64,000 nt of DNA from Methanonatronarchaeales archaeon (GTDB lineage Archaea; Halobacteriota; Methanonatronarchaeia; JAANXF01), in the NCBI GenBank assembly GCA_018263395.1, contig JAANXF010000014.1, positions 1-64,000 of the forward strand, given 5' to 3'. Below the pieces are notes generated by a model. The model saw nothing but the letters and a program-made list of their open reading frames with translations, did no database searches and was not told the DNA's origin. A program made the position numbers and the translations under genes. Below, in pieces: positions 9,370 through 17,561 of the stretch. How positions within the stretch are numbered: position 1 is the first letter of the stretch; each line of letters starts with the position of its first letter.

Positions 9370-10183
9370 CCGTGAACATCTCGCGCAGGCCGCTCTCCCT
9401 CAGGAACCCCGCGGCTTCGGCAGCCGCACTCGCCGGGTTCTCCGTGTGCTGATTCAGCTCGACGGACACCCATCCGTCGAACCCCGACTCCTCCAGGTAC
9501 TCCAGGGCGTCGCGCAGGTCCGCTTCGCCCCTGCCCGGCACCTGGTGGCGGTGGGGGTGGAGCCCGTATTCTCCGTCGTCGAGGTGTACATGTGCCAGGT
9601 GTCTCCCGAGTCCCTCCATGTACTCCCTGGTGGTGGCGTCCAGGGCCACGGCGTGGCTCAGGTCTGCGCAGGCGGCGAACCCGTCCGCCCCGAGCTCCTC
9701 TATCAGCTCCACCGTCTGCTCAGGTGTCCGCAGGTACTTCTCGGGCTCCGGCTCCAGGACGACCGTTACGTCCCTCCCCGACGCGTGCTCCCCGACCTCG
9801 CGCATCGATTCGAGGAGCCTCTCACCCATCTCCTCGGAGGGCCTCCTTCCGTGCAGGTACCCCGACGCCGTAACCACCCTGTCCACGTCGAAAAGGGGAG
9901 CCGCGTCGATTACGCGCTTGAACCTCTCGACGCTGGCCTCCCTGAGGTCGTCGTTCGGCGAGACGAAATCCAGGTGGGCCGACAGGGCGAAGACCTCCAT
10001 TCCAGAGGCGTCGGCTAGGCGTACCAGTTTCTCCGCCCTGGCCTCCCCGTCGCGTCCCGGCACGAAGAACTGGCCCTTGCACCAGAGCTCAATCCCTCTG
10101 TACCCCAGGTCACCCAGGGTCTCCACGGCGTACTCGAAGTCGAAGAGCTTGAAACCGTTGGTGAAGAAACCTGGTCCTTTCAT
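9362..10183 (-). CDS. Sugar phosphate isomerase/epimerase-like TIM-barrel protein
   Basis: 273 residues from the ATG at 10183, which overlaps the methyltransferase stop as ATGA. The sequence follows the AP-endonuclease-2/xylose-isomerase-like barrel (IolE/IolI, Hyi and related): metal ligands are visible in VVLEPEPEKY, AACADLSHAV, HVHLDDGEYG and WVSVELNQHT. Many members isomerise or dehydrate inosose or keto-sugars. Coupling to a Gfo/Idh oxidoreductase is a common catabolic or modification pair. Substrate not deducible. Confidence 0.82.
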   Translation of the reverse strand: MKGPGFFTNGFKLFDFEYAVETLGDLGYRGIELWCKGQFFVPGRDGEARAEKLVRLADASGMEVFALSAHLDFVSPNDDLREASVERFKRVIDAAPLFDVDRVVTASGYLHGRRPSEEMGERLLESMREVGEHASGRDVTVVLEPEPEKYLRTPEQTVELIEELGADGFAACADLSHAVALDATTREYMEGLGRHLAHVHLDDGEYGLHPHRHQVPGRGEADLRDALEYLEESGFDGWVSVELNQHTENPASAAAEAAGFLRESGLREMFTDG

Positions 10184-10788
10184 GCCTTTGCCCTGACCAG
10201 GGCTGATACCCAGTAGAGCTCCCTCAGCGAGACGTCGCGGAACCCGGCGTCCTGAAGGAGACTTCGCCACCCCTCCTCGTCGTGGACGTAGAACCGGCCG
10301 CCCTCCACGACGTACCTCAGGAAGGTGACGAAGGGCTTGTCGAACCTGTGCGGCGACGAGTATATGTCGTAAATCGCGACCTCGGCGCCGCTCCTGCTCA
10401 CCCTCTTGGCCTCGTCCATCACGGCGTCGAAGCTCGGGAACTCGTGGCTGGCCAGGGAACAGAACACGGCGTCGAAGCCGTCGTCAGGGAAGGGAAGGTT
10501 GAAGGCGTCTCCTCTAACGAGGTTCACGTTCTCCGAGTCCCCGTTCTTTCCCTCGTTGACCGAGAGCATGCCGGTGGAGACGTCCAGGCCCACCACCTCG
10601 TCTGCCGCGATGTGGGCGGTGAGGTACCCGGTTCCGCAGCACAGGTCCAGTGCGCTTTCGACGTGCGGGACGCTGTCGACCACGGCGTCCCGGACCCTGT
10701 CGTGGGTACCCATCATCAGCAGCCGCGTGGCGGCGTCGTAACGCTTCGATATGGCGTCGAAGTGCCCCACTTTCGCCATTCCGACCAT
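10180..10788 (-). CDS. Class I SAM-dependent methyltransferase (UbiE-like)
   Basis: About 202 residues from the ATG at 10788 (ATG at 10779 is also possible; the longer upstream frame overlaps the divergent promoter). Motif I is ALDLCCGTGYLT, followed by VVGLDVSTGML, the post-motif GDAFNLPFPDDGFDAVFCSL, and a C-terminal region typical of UbiE/Methyltransf_11. It leads a three-gene unit with the TIM-barrel and Gfo/Idh genes through four- and eight-base overlaps, which suggests one pathway. Acceptor unknown. Confidence 0.82.
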   Translation of the reverse strand: MVGMAKVGHFDAISKRYDAATRLLMMGTHDRVRDAVVDSVPHVESALDLCCGTGYLTAHIAADEVVGLDVSTGMLSVNEGKNGDSENVNLVRGDAFNLPFPDDGFDAVFCSLASHEFPSFDAVMDEAKRVSRSGAEVAIYDIYSSPHRFDKPFVTFLRYVVEGGRFYVHDEEGWRSLLQDAGFRDVSLRELYWVSALVRAKA

Positions 10789-10824
10789 AATGTCGCGGAC
10801 GAGTAATAACCCTTGCAGACGGCC

Positions 10825-10862
10825 TCCGAGTAAATGCTTATGGGCTGGGGAACTGAGGGATA
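10825..10862 (+). promoter_or_regulatory. ino1 promoter and ribosome binding site
   Basis: AT-rich TAAATGCTTATG at 10831-10842 could serve as a TATA element for ino1, and GAGGGA at 10855-10860 is a Shine-Dalgarno seven bases before the ATG at 10868. The 79-base gap also has to hold the divergent promoter for the methyltransferase operon. Confidence 0.4.
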
Positions 10863-10867
10863 CAGCT

Positions 10868-11920
10868 ATGCCCATACGGGTGGCGCTGGCGGGAGTGGGG
10901 AACTGTGCATCCTCGTTGGTTCAGGGGGTGGAGTTCTACGGTGAATGTGGCGATGCCCCGGGCCTGATACACGCAGATTTCGGCGGTTACGGGATCGGCG
11001 ACATAGAATTCGTCGCCGCCTTCGACGTCGACGCCAGGAAGGTCGGGAGGGACCTCTCCGAGGCCGTATTCGAGGAGCCGAATTGCACGACGCGGTTCAG
11101 CGACGTCCCGGAGACGGGCGTCGAGGTGCGGCTGGCGCCCGTGATGGACGGGGTAGGCAGGTCCCTGTCCACCGAGGTCAGGGTAGGGGGAGACGAACCC
11201 GTCGACGTATCCCGGGTACTGCAGGAATCCGGCGCCGAGGTCTTGGTGAACTTTCTTCCCGTCGGATCGAGCGAGGCGACGGCGTTCTACGCCGGGGCCT
11301 CTCTGGAGGCGGGGGCAGCGTTCGTCAACTGCATCCCGGAGTTCATAGCCTCGGAACCGGCGTGGGCGTCCAGGTTCGAGGACGCGGGTCTACCGGTCCT
11401 GGGCGACGACGTGAAGAGCCAGTTCGGAGCCACGATGCTCCACCGCGCGGTAGTTCAGACGATGAGGGACCGCGGGGTCAGGGTCGAGAACACCTACCAG
11501 CTCAACGTCGGTGGAAACACGGACTTCAAGAACATGCTGGACGAGGAGAGGAACCGCACGAAGCGGGTCTCGAAGACGGAGGCCATAACCTCACTCCTGG
11601 ACGACGAAATCGGTGTCAGGATAGGGCCCTCCGATTACGTCGAGTTTCTGGACGACAACAAGCAGGCGTTCATGCAGGTCGAGGGCCGAAAGTTCGGCGA
11701 GACGCCGGTGAGCGTGGACATGAAGCTGAGCGTCGAGGACTCCCCCAACAGCGCGGGAGTGGTCGCCGAGGCGATAAGGGCCGCAAAGCTGGGCCTCGAC
11801 AGGGGGATTTCCGGCCCCATCGAGTCGGTATCGGCTTACCTCTTCAAACACCCCCCCGCCCGGATGGACGACGACGACGCGAGGAAGCTGGTGGAGAGCT
11901 TCATAAAGGGAGATTTATAA
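10868..11920 (+). CDS. ino1: myo-Inositol-1-phosphate synthase
   Basis: 350 residues. It converts glucose 6-phosphate to L-myo-inositol 1-phosphate using NAD. The N-terminal Rossmann loop is VALAGVGNCASSLVQG, and the family motif with the catalytic lysines lies around DDVKSQFGATMLHR and LNVGGNTDFKNM, with SPNSAGVVAEAIRAAKLG near the end. Length matches archaeal Ino1. In archaea the product feeds archaetidylinositol-type lipids or di-inositol phosphate. It is followed without a gap by a GT2 gene. Confidence 0.95.
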   Translation: MPIRVALAGVGNCASSLVQGVEFYGECGDAPGLIHADFGGYGIGDIEFVAAFDVDARKVGRDLSEAVFEEPNCTTRFSDVPETGVEVRLAPVMDGVGRSLSTEVRVGGDEPVDVSRVLQESGAEVLVNFLPVGSSEATAFYAGASLEAGAAFVNCIPEFIASEPAWASRFEDAGLPVLGDDVKSQFGATMLHRAVVQTMRDRGVRVENTYQLNVGGNTDFKNMLDEERNRTKRVSKTEAITSLLDDEIGVRIGPSDYVEFLDDNKQAFMQVEGRKFGETPVSVDMKLSVEDSPNSAGVVAEAIRAAKLGLDRGISGPIESVSAYLFKHPPARMDDDDARKLVESFIKGDL

Positions 11921-13234
11921 GTGGCGAAGCGCAGTAACATAGGAAACATGCGGGGAGATATAGACGAAACGCTTTTCTACACCTCCTCCACCCTGTTGCT
12001 GGCCGCGGGGGTCTCCCTCGCCGTAGTGAAGGACTCCCTCCTCGTACTTGCGCTCGGGTTCTCCCTGCCGCTGTTTCTGCTGGTGGTACACCTGGAGGTC
12101 ATTCCTGTTTTTGTGTTGCCCTTCGCGGCGATTTTCGAGGGATTCAGGCGTTCGAGCCGGCGGCTCGACGGACCCATCGAAGAACCCCCCGAAGCCGAGA
12201 GGTTCACGGCCGTCGTGCCGGTGAGGAACGACGAATCGGTCCTGGAGAGGTGCGTCGAATCGATCAGAGAGCACCGCCTCGCCGAGGTCCTGATAGTCTA
12301 CGAGTCCGACTGCGTGGATTCGACGGCCACCGTAGCTAGGGAGCTTTCCCGCCTGGACGGGGTGGAGGCGGTCGAGAACCCACCGGAGCACGCGGGCTCC
12401 AAAGCGGGCGCTCTGAACTTCGCACTGAAGAGGGTGGATACGGAAATCGTAGCGGTATTCGATGCCGACCACGAGGCCCTGCCGGGCGACGTCGAGGGGG
12501 CGCTACGGCGACTCGCGCAGGAGCCGGACCTGGCGTACCTGTCGGGGAGGACGGTAAAGAGGGATAGCGGCCTGCTGGGAAAAATCGGTTACGGGGAGAG
12601 CCTGCTTTTCCACCAGATCCCTTCATACGTAATGGACCGGATAATCGGAATCCACATGCTCACGACGACGAACTGCTTCTTCAGGCGGGGTGAGGTCGAG
12701 GCCTGCGGCGGTTTCGACACCTCGGTCCTGACGGAGGACATGGAGCTCAGCGTCAGGCTGTTCCTGAGTGGAAAGAGGACCCGGTTCGACCCCTCCATCG
12801 TGAGCGTGGAGGACTCGGCCAGAAACGCCAGGGACTGGTGGGGCCAGAAAAAACGATGGATACGGGGCTCCATAGAGGTTTCGCGTAAAAACGCGCACAG
12901 GCCGCTTCTCGATAAACCGGGTTTGCGTGGCCTCGCCCTCTCGCTTTTCCTCCTGACGATTCCCTTCGTCTATCCCATAACGGTGGTGCTCAGCGGATAC
13001 CTGCTGCTGACCCTGTTCACGGGCGGGACCTTCGCACTGTTCCCGCTGCTGTTTCCGGGAGTTCTGGTGGCCTACATGGCCAGGAGCGATTCCGGTGCAG
13101 GCCTCAGCGGTGGACCGTCCCCGGCCCACCTTCTGTCCCCCTTTTTCCTCATGCTCGCGTCCTTCGTAGGGATGAGGGCGATATGCGAGGAGGTCGCGGG
13201 AACCGAGGCCCAGTGGTACAGGGTGTCTCGCTAG
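11921..13234 (+). CDS. Membrane GT2 glycosyltransferase (processive, QxxRW type)
   Basis: 437 residues. GTG start directly after the ino1 TAA, with GGGAG eight bases upstream; an in-frame ATG lies at 11948. Two membrane helices (residues 20-70) precede a GT-A domain with VVPVRNDESVLE, the DxD-like AVFDADHEAL, the acceptor-base TEDMELSVRL and the QKKRW motif of cellulose-synthase/hyaluronan-synthase-like enzymes. Three or four C-terminal helices follow. Coupling to ino1 suggests a role in making an inositol- or sugar-bearing membrane glycolipid or polymer; the donor and acceptor are unknown. Confidence 0.87.
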   Translation: MAKRSNIGNMRGDIDETLFYTSSTLLLAAGVSLAVVKDSLLVLALGFSLPLFLLVVHLEVIPVFVLPFAAIFEGFRRSSRRLDGPIEEPPEAERFTAVVPVRNDESVLERCVESIREHRLAEVLIVYESDCVDSTATVARELSRLDGVEAVENPPEHAGSKAGALNFALKRVDTEIVAVFDADHEALPGDVEGALRRLAQEPDLAYLSGRTVKRDSGLLGKIGYGESLLFHQIPSYVMDRIIGIHMLTTTNCFFRRGEVEACGGFDTSVLTEDMELSVRLFLSGKRTRFDPSIVSVEDSARNARDWWGQKKRWIRGSIEVSRKNAHRPLLDKPGLRGLALSLFLLTIPFVYPITVVLSGYLLLTLFTGGTFALFPLLFPGVLVAYMARSDSGAGLSGGPSPAHLLSPFFLMLASFVGMRAICEEVAGTEAQWYRVSR

Positions 13235-14130
13235 CCCAGGAGGTACCCGGCACACATGAGCAGCACGGTAGCGCTGTAGGCACCCACCATCATCCGGTTG
13301 GCGTCCTCGAACCCCTCCTCCCCTATCCGTCTCCTCGCCACGAAGAAGGCGCCTGCGGGGAGCGGAGCGGCAACGACCGCCAGGGCTGCGGAGCGCGGGA
13401 AGACGCCGGTGACCGATGCGGCGGCCAAACCGGCGTAAAGCGCGAATACCAGTGCACCGAAAATATTTACGCCGGCCTCGCGCCCCACCCTCGCCACCAG
13501 GTTCATCTTGCCGGCCGCGAGGTCCTCTTCGCGGTCCGGTACCTCGTTCAGTACGATCATGCACAGCATGAGGCCCCCCGGTACGAGGCCTATCAGCAGG
13601 CTCTCCAGGGTCACCGAAGAGGTCTGAACGAAGTAGGAGCCTGCGGTTATGACCGGGCCGTAACCTACGAGCATCGCTACCTCACCCATCCCGCGGTACG
13701 CTAAACGGAAGGGAGGGGAACTGTAGGTAACCGAGATGGCGACCCCTATCAGCCCTATCACCAGGAGCTCCACCCCCTTCAACCAGGCCAGGTAGATCCC
13801 TATCGAGGCCGCGACACCGTACGCGACGGCCACCCCTCGAAGCGCCTCTTCCGGGGTGAGCAGACCGTCCACGAATACCCCGCTTCCACCGGAGTACGGG
13901 TTCTTACCGTCCGTCGAGGAGCGGTCCGTGCCCGCCCTGTAGTCCAGGGCGTCGTTGAGGACGGTCAACCCCACCTGTACGAGTCCGGCACCGAGGAACG
14001 CCAGACCGAACGCGCCCGGGTCAAACACCGATTCGGCCCGGTACGCCGCGACCGTACCCAGGACCACGGGAAGCACCCCCTGCGGCAGGAACTTGGGCCT
14101 CGCGGCCCTGAGCCATACGCCGGGCCTCAT
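13231..14130 (-). CDS. UbiA-family prenyltransferase, MenA-like
   Basis: 299 residues, about eight membrane helices. The first Asp-rich motif is in VLNDALDYRAGTDR, followed by NPYSGGSGVFVDG, which is characteristic of MenA (1,4-dihydroxy-2-naphthoate prenyltransferase). The second motif is LNEVPDREEDLAAGKMNL. MenA makes menaquinone in the membrane, consistent with respiratory chain genes elsewhere in the window. Another UbiA reaction cannot be excluded. It converges on the GT2 gene with a four-base overlap. Confidence 0.85.
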   Translation of the reverse strand: MRPGVWLRAARPKFLPQGVLPVVLGTVAAYRAESVFDPGAFGLAFLGAGLVQVGLTVLNDALDYRAGTDRSSTDGKNPYSGGSGVFVDGLLTPEEALRGVAVAYGVAASIGIYLAWLKGVELLVIGLIGVAISVTYSSPPFRLAYRGMGEVAMLVGYGPVITAGSYFVQTSSVTLESLLIGLVPGGLMLCMIVLNEVPDREEDLAAGKMNLVARVGREAGVNIFGALVFALYAGLAAASVTGVFPRSAALAVVAAPLPAGAFFVARRRIGEEGFEDANRMMVGAYSATVLLMCAGYLLG

Positions 14131-14148
14131 CGACGGGTAACCTCGTGC

Positions 14149-14925
14149 CTAGTTCTCAAAACGCCACCCCTGGAGCCCAAGGATATCGTCGTCGGAAAGG
14201 TCCGAGAGGCTGTCGACCACGACGTCCGCGTCGCCCGGCCCGTCACCTACGCCGGTCATCACCAGTGCGGACCTCATTCCGGCATTTACGGCTCCCGCGA
14301 TGTCCGTGCCGGGACGGTCCCCGACCACGAGGCACTCTGAGGGCTCTGCCCCCACGGCCCGTGCAGCGTAGAGCATGAGCTCCCTGTTCGGTTTGCCCAC
14401 GACTGCCCCGGGCTCGAACCCCATCCCCCTCAGGGCACCGACCACGCAACCCGCCCCCGGATGCAGCCCGTCCTCCGTGGGGTACGTGGGGTCGTCGTTC
14501 GTAGCCACGAGCTCCGCCCCATCCAGGAGCTCCTGCAGACCGGAATCAAGGCCGTCGTACGTGAGGTGCCTGTTCATGCCGGCTACGACGTAGTCGGCAC
14601 CGCTATCGACGGGCGTGTGGCCCGCCGTGCGAAGCTCCCGCGCAAGGCCGCGCTCCCCCACGACGTGGACCCTGAACCTGCCCATCTCTGCGAGGTACCG
14701 GGCCGTCGCGTAGGCAGAGTTGACTATATCCGACGCCTCGACCTCCAGCCCCATCCCCCCGAGCTTCTCGGCGAATGAGGCCCTGGTCCTCGTAGAGTTA
14801 TTGGAGAGGAACAGGACGTCGAACGCGTTTCGCAGCTCCCGGGTGCGCTCGATGGAGCCCGGGATCGGAGTATCGCCCCTGAAAACCACGCCGTCCATGT
14901 CGAGGAGAATCGCCTCCACAGTCAT
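14149..14925 (-). CDS. HAD-IIA phosphatase (NagD/phosphoglycolate phosphatase-like)
   Basis: 258 residues. HAD motif I is LLDMDGVVFRGD, motif II is FLSNNSTRT, motif III lies in GKPNRELM and motif IV in CLVVGDRPGTDIAGA. The large C2-type cap places it in the NagD/PGPase/p-nitrophenylphosphatase group. The ATG overlaps the stop of the AAG gene (ATGA). The physiological substrate is unknown. Confidence 0.88.
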   Translation of the reverse strand: MTVEAILLDMDGVVFRGDTPIPGSIERTRELRNAFDVLFLSNNSTRTRASFAEKLGGMGLEVEASDIVNSAYATARYLAEMGRFRVHVVGERGLARELRTAGHTPVDSGADYVVAGMNRHLTYDGLDSGLQELLDGAELVATNDDPTYPTEDGLHPGAGCVVGALRGMGFEPGAVVGKPNRELMLYAARAVGAEPSECLVVGDRPGTDIAGAVNAGMRSALVMTGVGDGPGDADVVVDSLSDLSDDDILGLQGWRFEN

Positions 14926-15509
14926 CGAGACACGAACCCGTTTCCGCGCTCGAAGAACCTGAGCTCCCTGTCGCAGTCCACGCCCAGACCTATCCTGCGC
15001 GAGGTACCGTAATTCTCCACGGGCTCTCCCCTCTCTACCCTGAGCTCCCCCTCGAGCAGGTCCGTCCCGCAGTACCTCCTGGATACGTCGAGTGCCTCGG
15101 TGAGCCTTCCGGGGCCGCTGGCGAGCTTCGCCACGTCCTCCACGCCACGCCGTTGCCTCATCGTGTCCACGCCGCTAACGGGTTCGAGGGCCCTGACCAG
15201 AACTGCACCGGGGAGCCTCCTCCTGCGGGTGACGACGTTGAACATCTCGTGCACCCCGTAGCACAGGTAGACGTAGGCCCTGCCGGGCTCGCCGTACATG
15301 GCCCGGTTGCGCGGCGTGGGGCCGGTGGACGCGTGTGACCCCGGGTCCTCCCTGCCCCCGTACGCCTCGGCCTCGACTATTCTTCCCGACGCCTCGCCGT
15401 GCACGAGGAGGCATCCCAGCAGGTCCCTCGCGACCCGGCCCGGCTCCCGTTCGAAAAAAGCCCCGTTCATCGGTTTATGGACCTCCGGCTTCACGGATTC
15501 CGGACTCAT
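14922..15509 (-). CDS. 3-Methyladenine DNA glycosylase (AAG/MPG family)
   Basis: 195 residues from the ATG at 15509, which overlaps the apgM stop. Typical AAG features are ARDLLGCLLV, GRIVEAEAYGG with the catalytic Glu, the DxASH-like region GSHASTGPTPRN, and YVYLCYGVHEMFNVVT. It excises alkylated or deaminated purines. It is the middle gene of a chain of four-base overlaps running from apgM to the HAD phosphatase. Confidence 0.93.
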   Translation of the reverse strand: MSPESVKPEVHKPMNGAFFEREPGRVARDLLGCLLVHGEASGRIVEAEAYGGREDPGSHASTGPTPRNRAMYGEPGRAYVYLCYGVHEMFNVVTRRRRLPGAVLVRALEPVSGVDTMRQRRGVEDVAKLASGPGRLTEALDVSRRYCGTDLLEGELRVERGEPVENYGTSRRIGLGVDCDRELRFFERGNGFVSR

Positions 15510-16732
15510 TCTCCGTGCAGACCCACCCTTCCCTCGAGGTTCATCAGCTCGTAGATTACGTCTCTCCCCCTCAACCTGTGCAGGTTTCCTCCTCCACAAC
15601 TCCCCTCCCCGAAGCTCTCCGAGTCGTCGGGGCGTACCTCCGGCCCGTGTACGAGGATGGGCACCGGGTCCCCCGAGTGTCTGCCTATACTGCAGGGAGT
15701 GGAGTGGTCCGCCGTGACCGCCACGTGTCCCCCGTGGGCAGCCCTCAGCTCGCCCACCATCGCGTCTACGGCCTCTATGACATCTACCTTGTCCCCGCAC
15801 CTGCCGTCGTGAGACGCGTTATCCGTGCCCTTCACGTGCACGAAGAGAAAGTCGGAATTAGCGGCCCCTGCCGCCTCCTCCGCCTCCGCCTCGACCTGCT
15901 CCACGTCCCCCATCGAGACCACGCTCTCGTCCAGCCCGACCGGCTTCAGCCCAGCGGAGAGGCACACCCCTCTGTACAGGGCCACCGGTGCGACGAAACT
16001 CCCCCTGACCCCGAACCGCTCGTAGAACCCCTCCAGGTCCGGAACGACCCCGGCGCCCCTGATGAGGAGCCGGTTAACGGGGGGCTTTCCCTCAGTGGAC
16101 CGCCTCTCGTTGATCTCGCTGCCCTCGAGTATTTCGTGAAACTTCTCCCCGAGGGCGTTCAGCACCTCGGCGGTGCGCCTCGCCTCCTCGCTGCCGTCCA
16201 GCGGCTCTACGACCGGGACCTCCGTTCCCTCAACGTGGGGGTCGGCGTCCCCGACAGCCCTGGAGAGACCCGTCCCCCTCAGCACCACTGCACACCTGTG
16301 CTGGGTCGTGTGCCTGACCCGTGCCTCCACGCCGGGAAAGCCGTCCGGCGAAACCCCGTCGAGCAGGGAGGCAAGCTCGTCGCCCTCCTCGACGTCTCGA
16401 CCCGCCCTCCTGTCCACCACGACGCCGTCCTCCACCGTCGCGAAGTTGCCCCTGAACGCGACGTCTCCCTCCTCGACCGTCAGGCCGGCGCCGAGCGCCT
16501 CGAAGCCGCCCCTCCCTGTGTAGTCGCAGTAAGGGTCGTACCCGAGGAGGGCGAGGTGGGCCGTGTCGCTCCCCGGGGGGACACCGGGACGAACGACGTC
16601 CACGAGGCCGGTCGCTCCCCCATCGGCAAGCCCGTCGAGGTGAGGGGTATTCGCGGCCTCCAGCGGCGTTTCTCCTCCCAGCGAGGCCACCGGCCTGTCG
16701 CCCATTCCGTCGACGACCACCAGGATTGCCAT
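15506..16732 (-). CDS. apgM: 2,3-Bisphosphoglycerate-independent phosphoglycerate mutase, archaeal type
   Basis: 408 residues from the ATG at 16732; a longer upstream frame is antisense to nadE and not protein-like. It belongs to the alkaline-phosphatase superfamily: VVVDGMGDRP at the N-terminus, PPGSDTAHLALLGYDP with the nucleophile Ser, and C-terminal metal ligands in HVKGTDNASHDG and VTADHSTPC. It interconverts 3- and 2-phosphoglycerate, upstream of the enolase encoded further right. Confidence 0.93.
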   Translation of the reverse strand: MAILVVVDGMGDRPVASLGGETPLEAANTPHLDGLADGGATGLVDVVRPGVPPGSDTAHLALLGYDPYCDYTGRGGFEALGAGLTVEEGDVAFRGNFATVEDGVVVDRRAGRDVEEGDELASLLDGVSPDGFPGVEARVRHTTQHRCAVVLRGTGLSRAVGDADPHVEGTEVPVVEPLDGSEEARRTAEVLNALGEKFHEILEGSEINERRSTEGKPPVNRLLIRGAGVVPDLEGFYERFGVRGSFVAPVALYRGVCLSAGLKPVGLDESVVSMGDVEQVEAEAEEAAGAANSDFLFVHVKGTDNASHDGRCGDKVDVIEAVDAMVGELRAAHGGHVAVTADHSTPCSIGRHSGDPVPILVHGPEVRPDDSESFGEGSCGGGNLHRLRGRDVIYELMNLEGRVGLHGE

Positions 16733-16757
16733 CCCCTGTGGATTGCCTCCGTCCAAG

Positions 16758-17561
16758 TTAACGCTTTTCGCGGAGAATCCCGGGAACAGGGGGGAACTCC
16801 CTCTTGTGCCGGCTGGAATCGACCATTTCGAGAATCGATTCCACACCGTCGAGGGAGAGGCCGGTTCTCGAGGCGGTCTCCTCGGGGGATAACCCGGAGT
16901 CGAAGAGGAGGTGGAGAACCGGGTCCAGCTCGCCGTAGCCGAAGCCGATCTCGTCCCGGTCGACCTGCCCGGGGTACAGCTCCGCGGAGGGTTCCCTCTC
17001 CAGCACCTCCTCCGGAACGCCGACGTGTTCGCCGAGGGCGAAAACCTGTGTCTTGTAGAGGCCACCGATCGGTAGCAGGTCTGCGGAGCCGTCGCCGTAC
17101 TTCGTGAAGTAGCCGAGCAGCAGCTCGCTGCGGTTACCGGTTCCCAGCACCAGCAGGTCCCTCGAGTTGGCCACGAAGTAGGTAAGGGCCATCCTCACCC
17201 GTGGCGCCACGTTTATCCGGGCCCTGTCAGTGGGCTCCGCGAGTTCGCTGCCGGTCCTCACTAGCTCCCTCACCGGCGCCTCGATATCTGCGCTTCTCCA
17301 GTTAATCCCGAGCCTGCCTGCGAGGTTCTCCGCGCCCCGTGGCCCGGATTCGCCACCGGTTCCCGACCCGGGCAATCCGATGCCGAACACCCTGCCCCGG
17401 GCCAGTGCCTTCGAGGCGAGTACAGCCACCAGAGAGGAGTCGACTCCGCCGCTCATCGCTACTACGGCGCCCCTGGCCCCGGCCTCCTCTACGACCTCCC
17501 TGATGAAGTCCTCGATTCTCTCCGAAACGTCGGTGCAGAACTCCTCGCCTGTCCGTATCAC
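16758..17561 (-). CDS. nadE: NAD+ synthetase
   Basis: 267 residues, the size of ammonia-dependent NadE. The PP-loop AMSGGVDSSLVAVLA binds ATP, and GTGNRSELLLGYFTKYGDGSADLLPIG shows the family's NaAD and ATP sites. It amidates nicotinic acid adenine dinucleotide. The GTG start overlaps the endA stop by four bases. Confidence 0.95.
   Translation of the reverse strand: MIRTGEEFCTDVSERIEDFIREVVEEAGARGAVVAMSGGVDSSLVAVLASKALARGRVFGIGLPGSGTGGESGPRGAENLAGRLGINWRSADIEAPVRELVRTGSELAEPTDRARINVAPRVRMALTYFVANSRDLLVLGTGNRSELLLGYFTKYGDGSADLLPIGGLYKTQVFALGEHVGVPEEVLEREPSAELYPGQVDRDEIGFGYGELDPVLHLLFDSGLSPEETASRTGLSLDGVESILEMVDSSRHKREFPPVPGILREKR

Noticed and set aside
16733-17065. N-terminal extension of the phosphoglycerate mutase frame
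   Set aside because: It lies inside nadE on the same strand in another frame and is Arg/Ser/Pro-rich; the family starts at the ATG at 16732.
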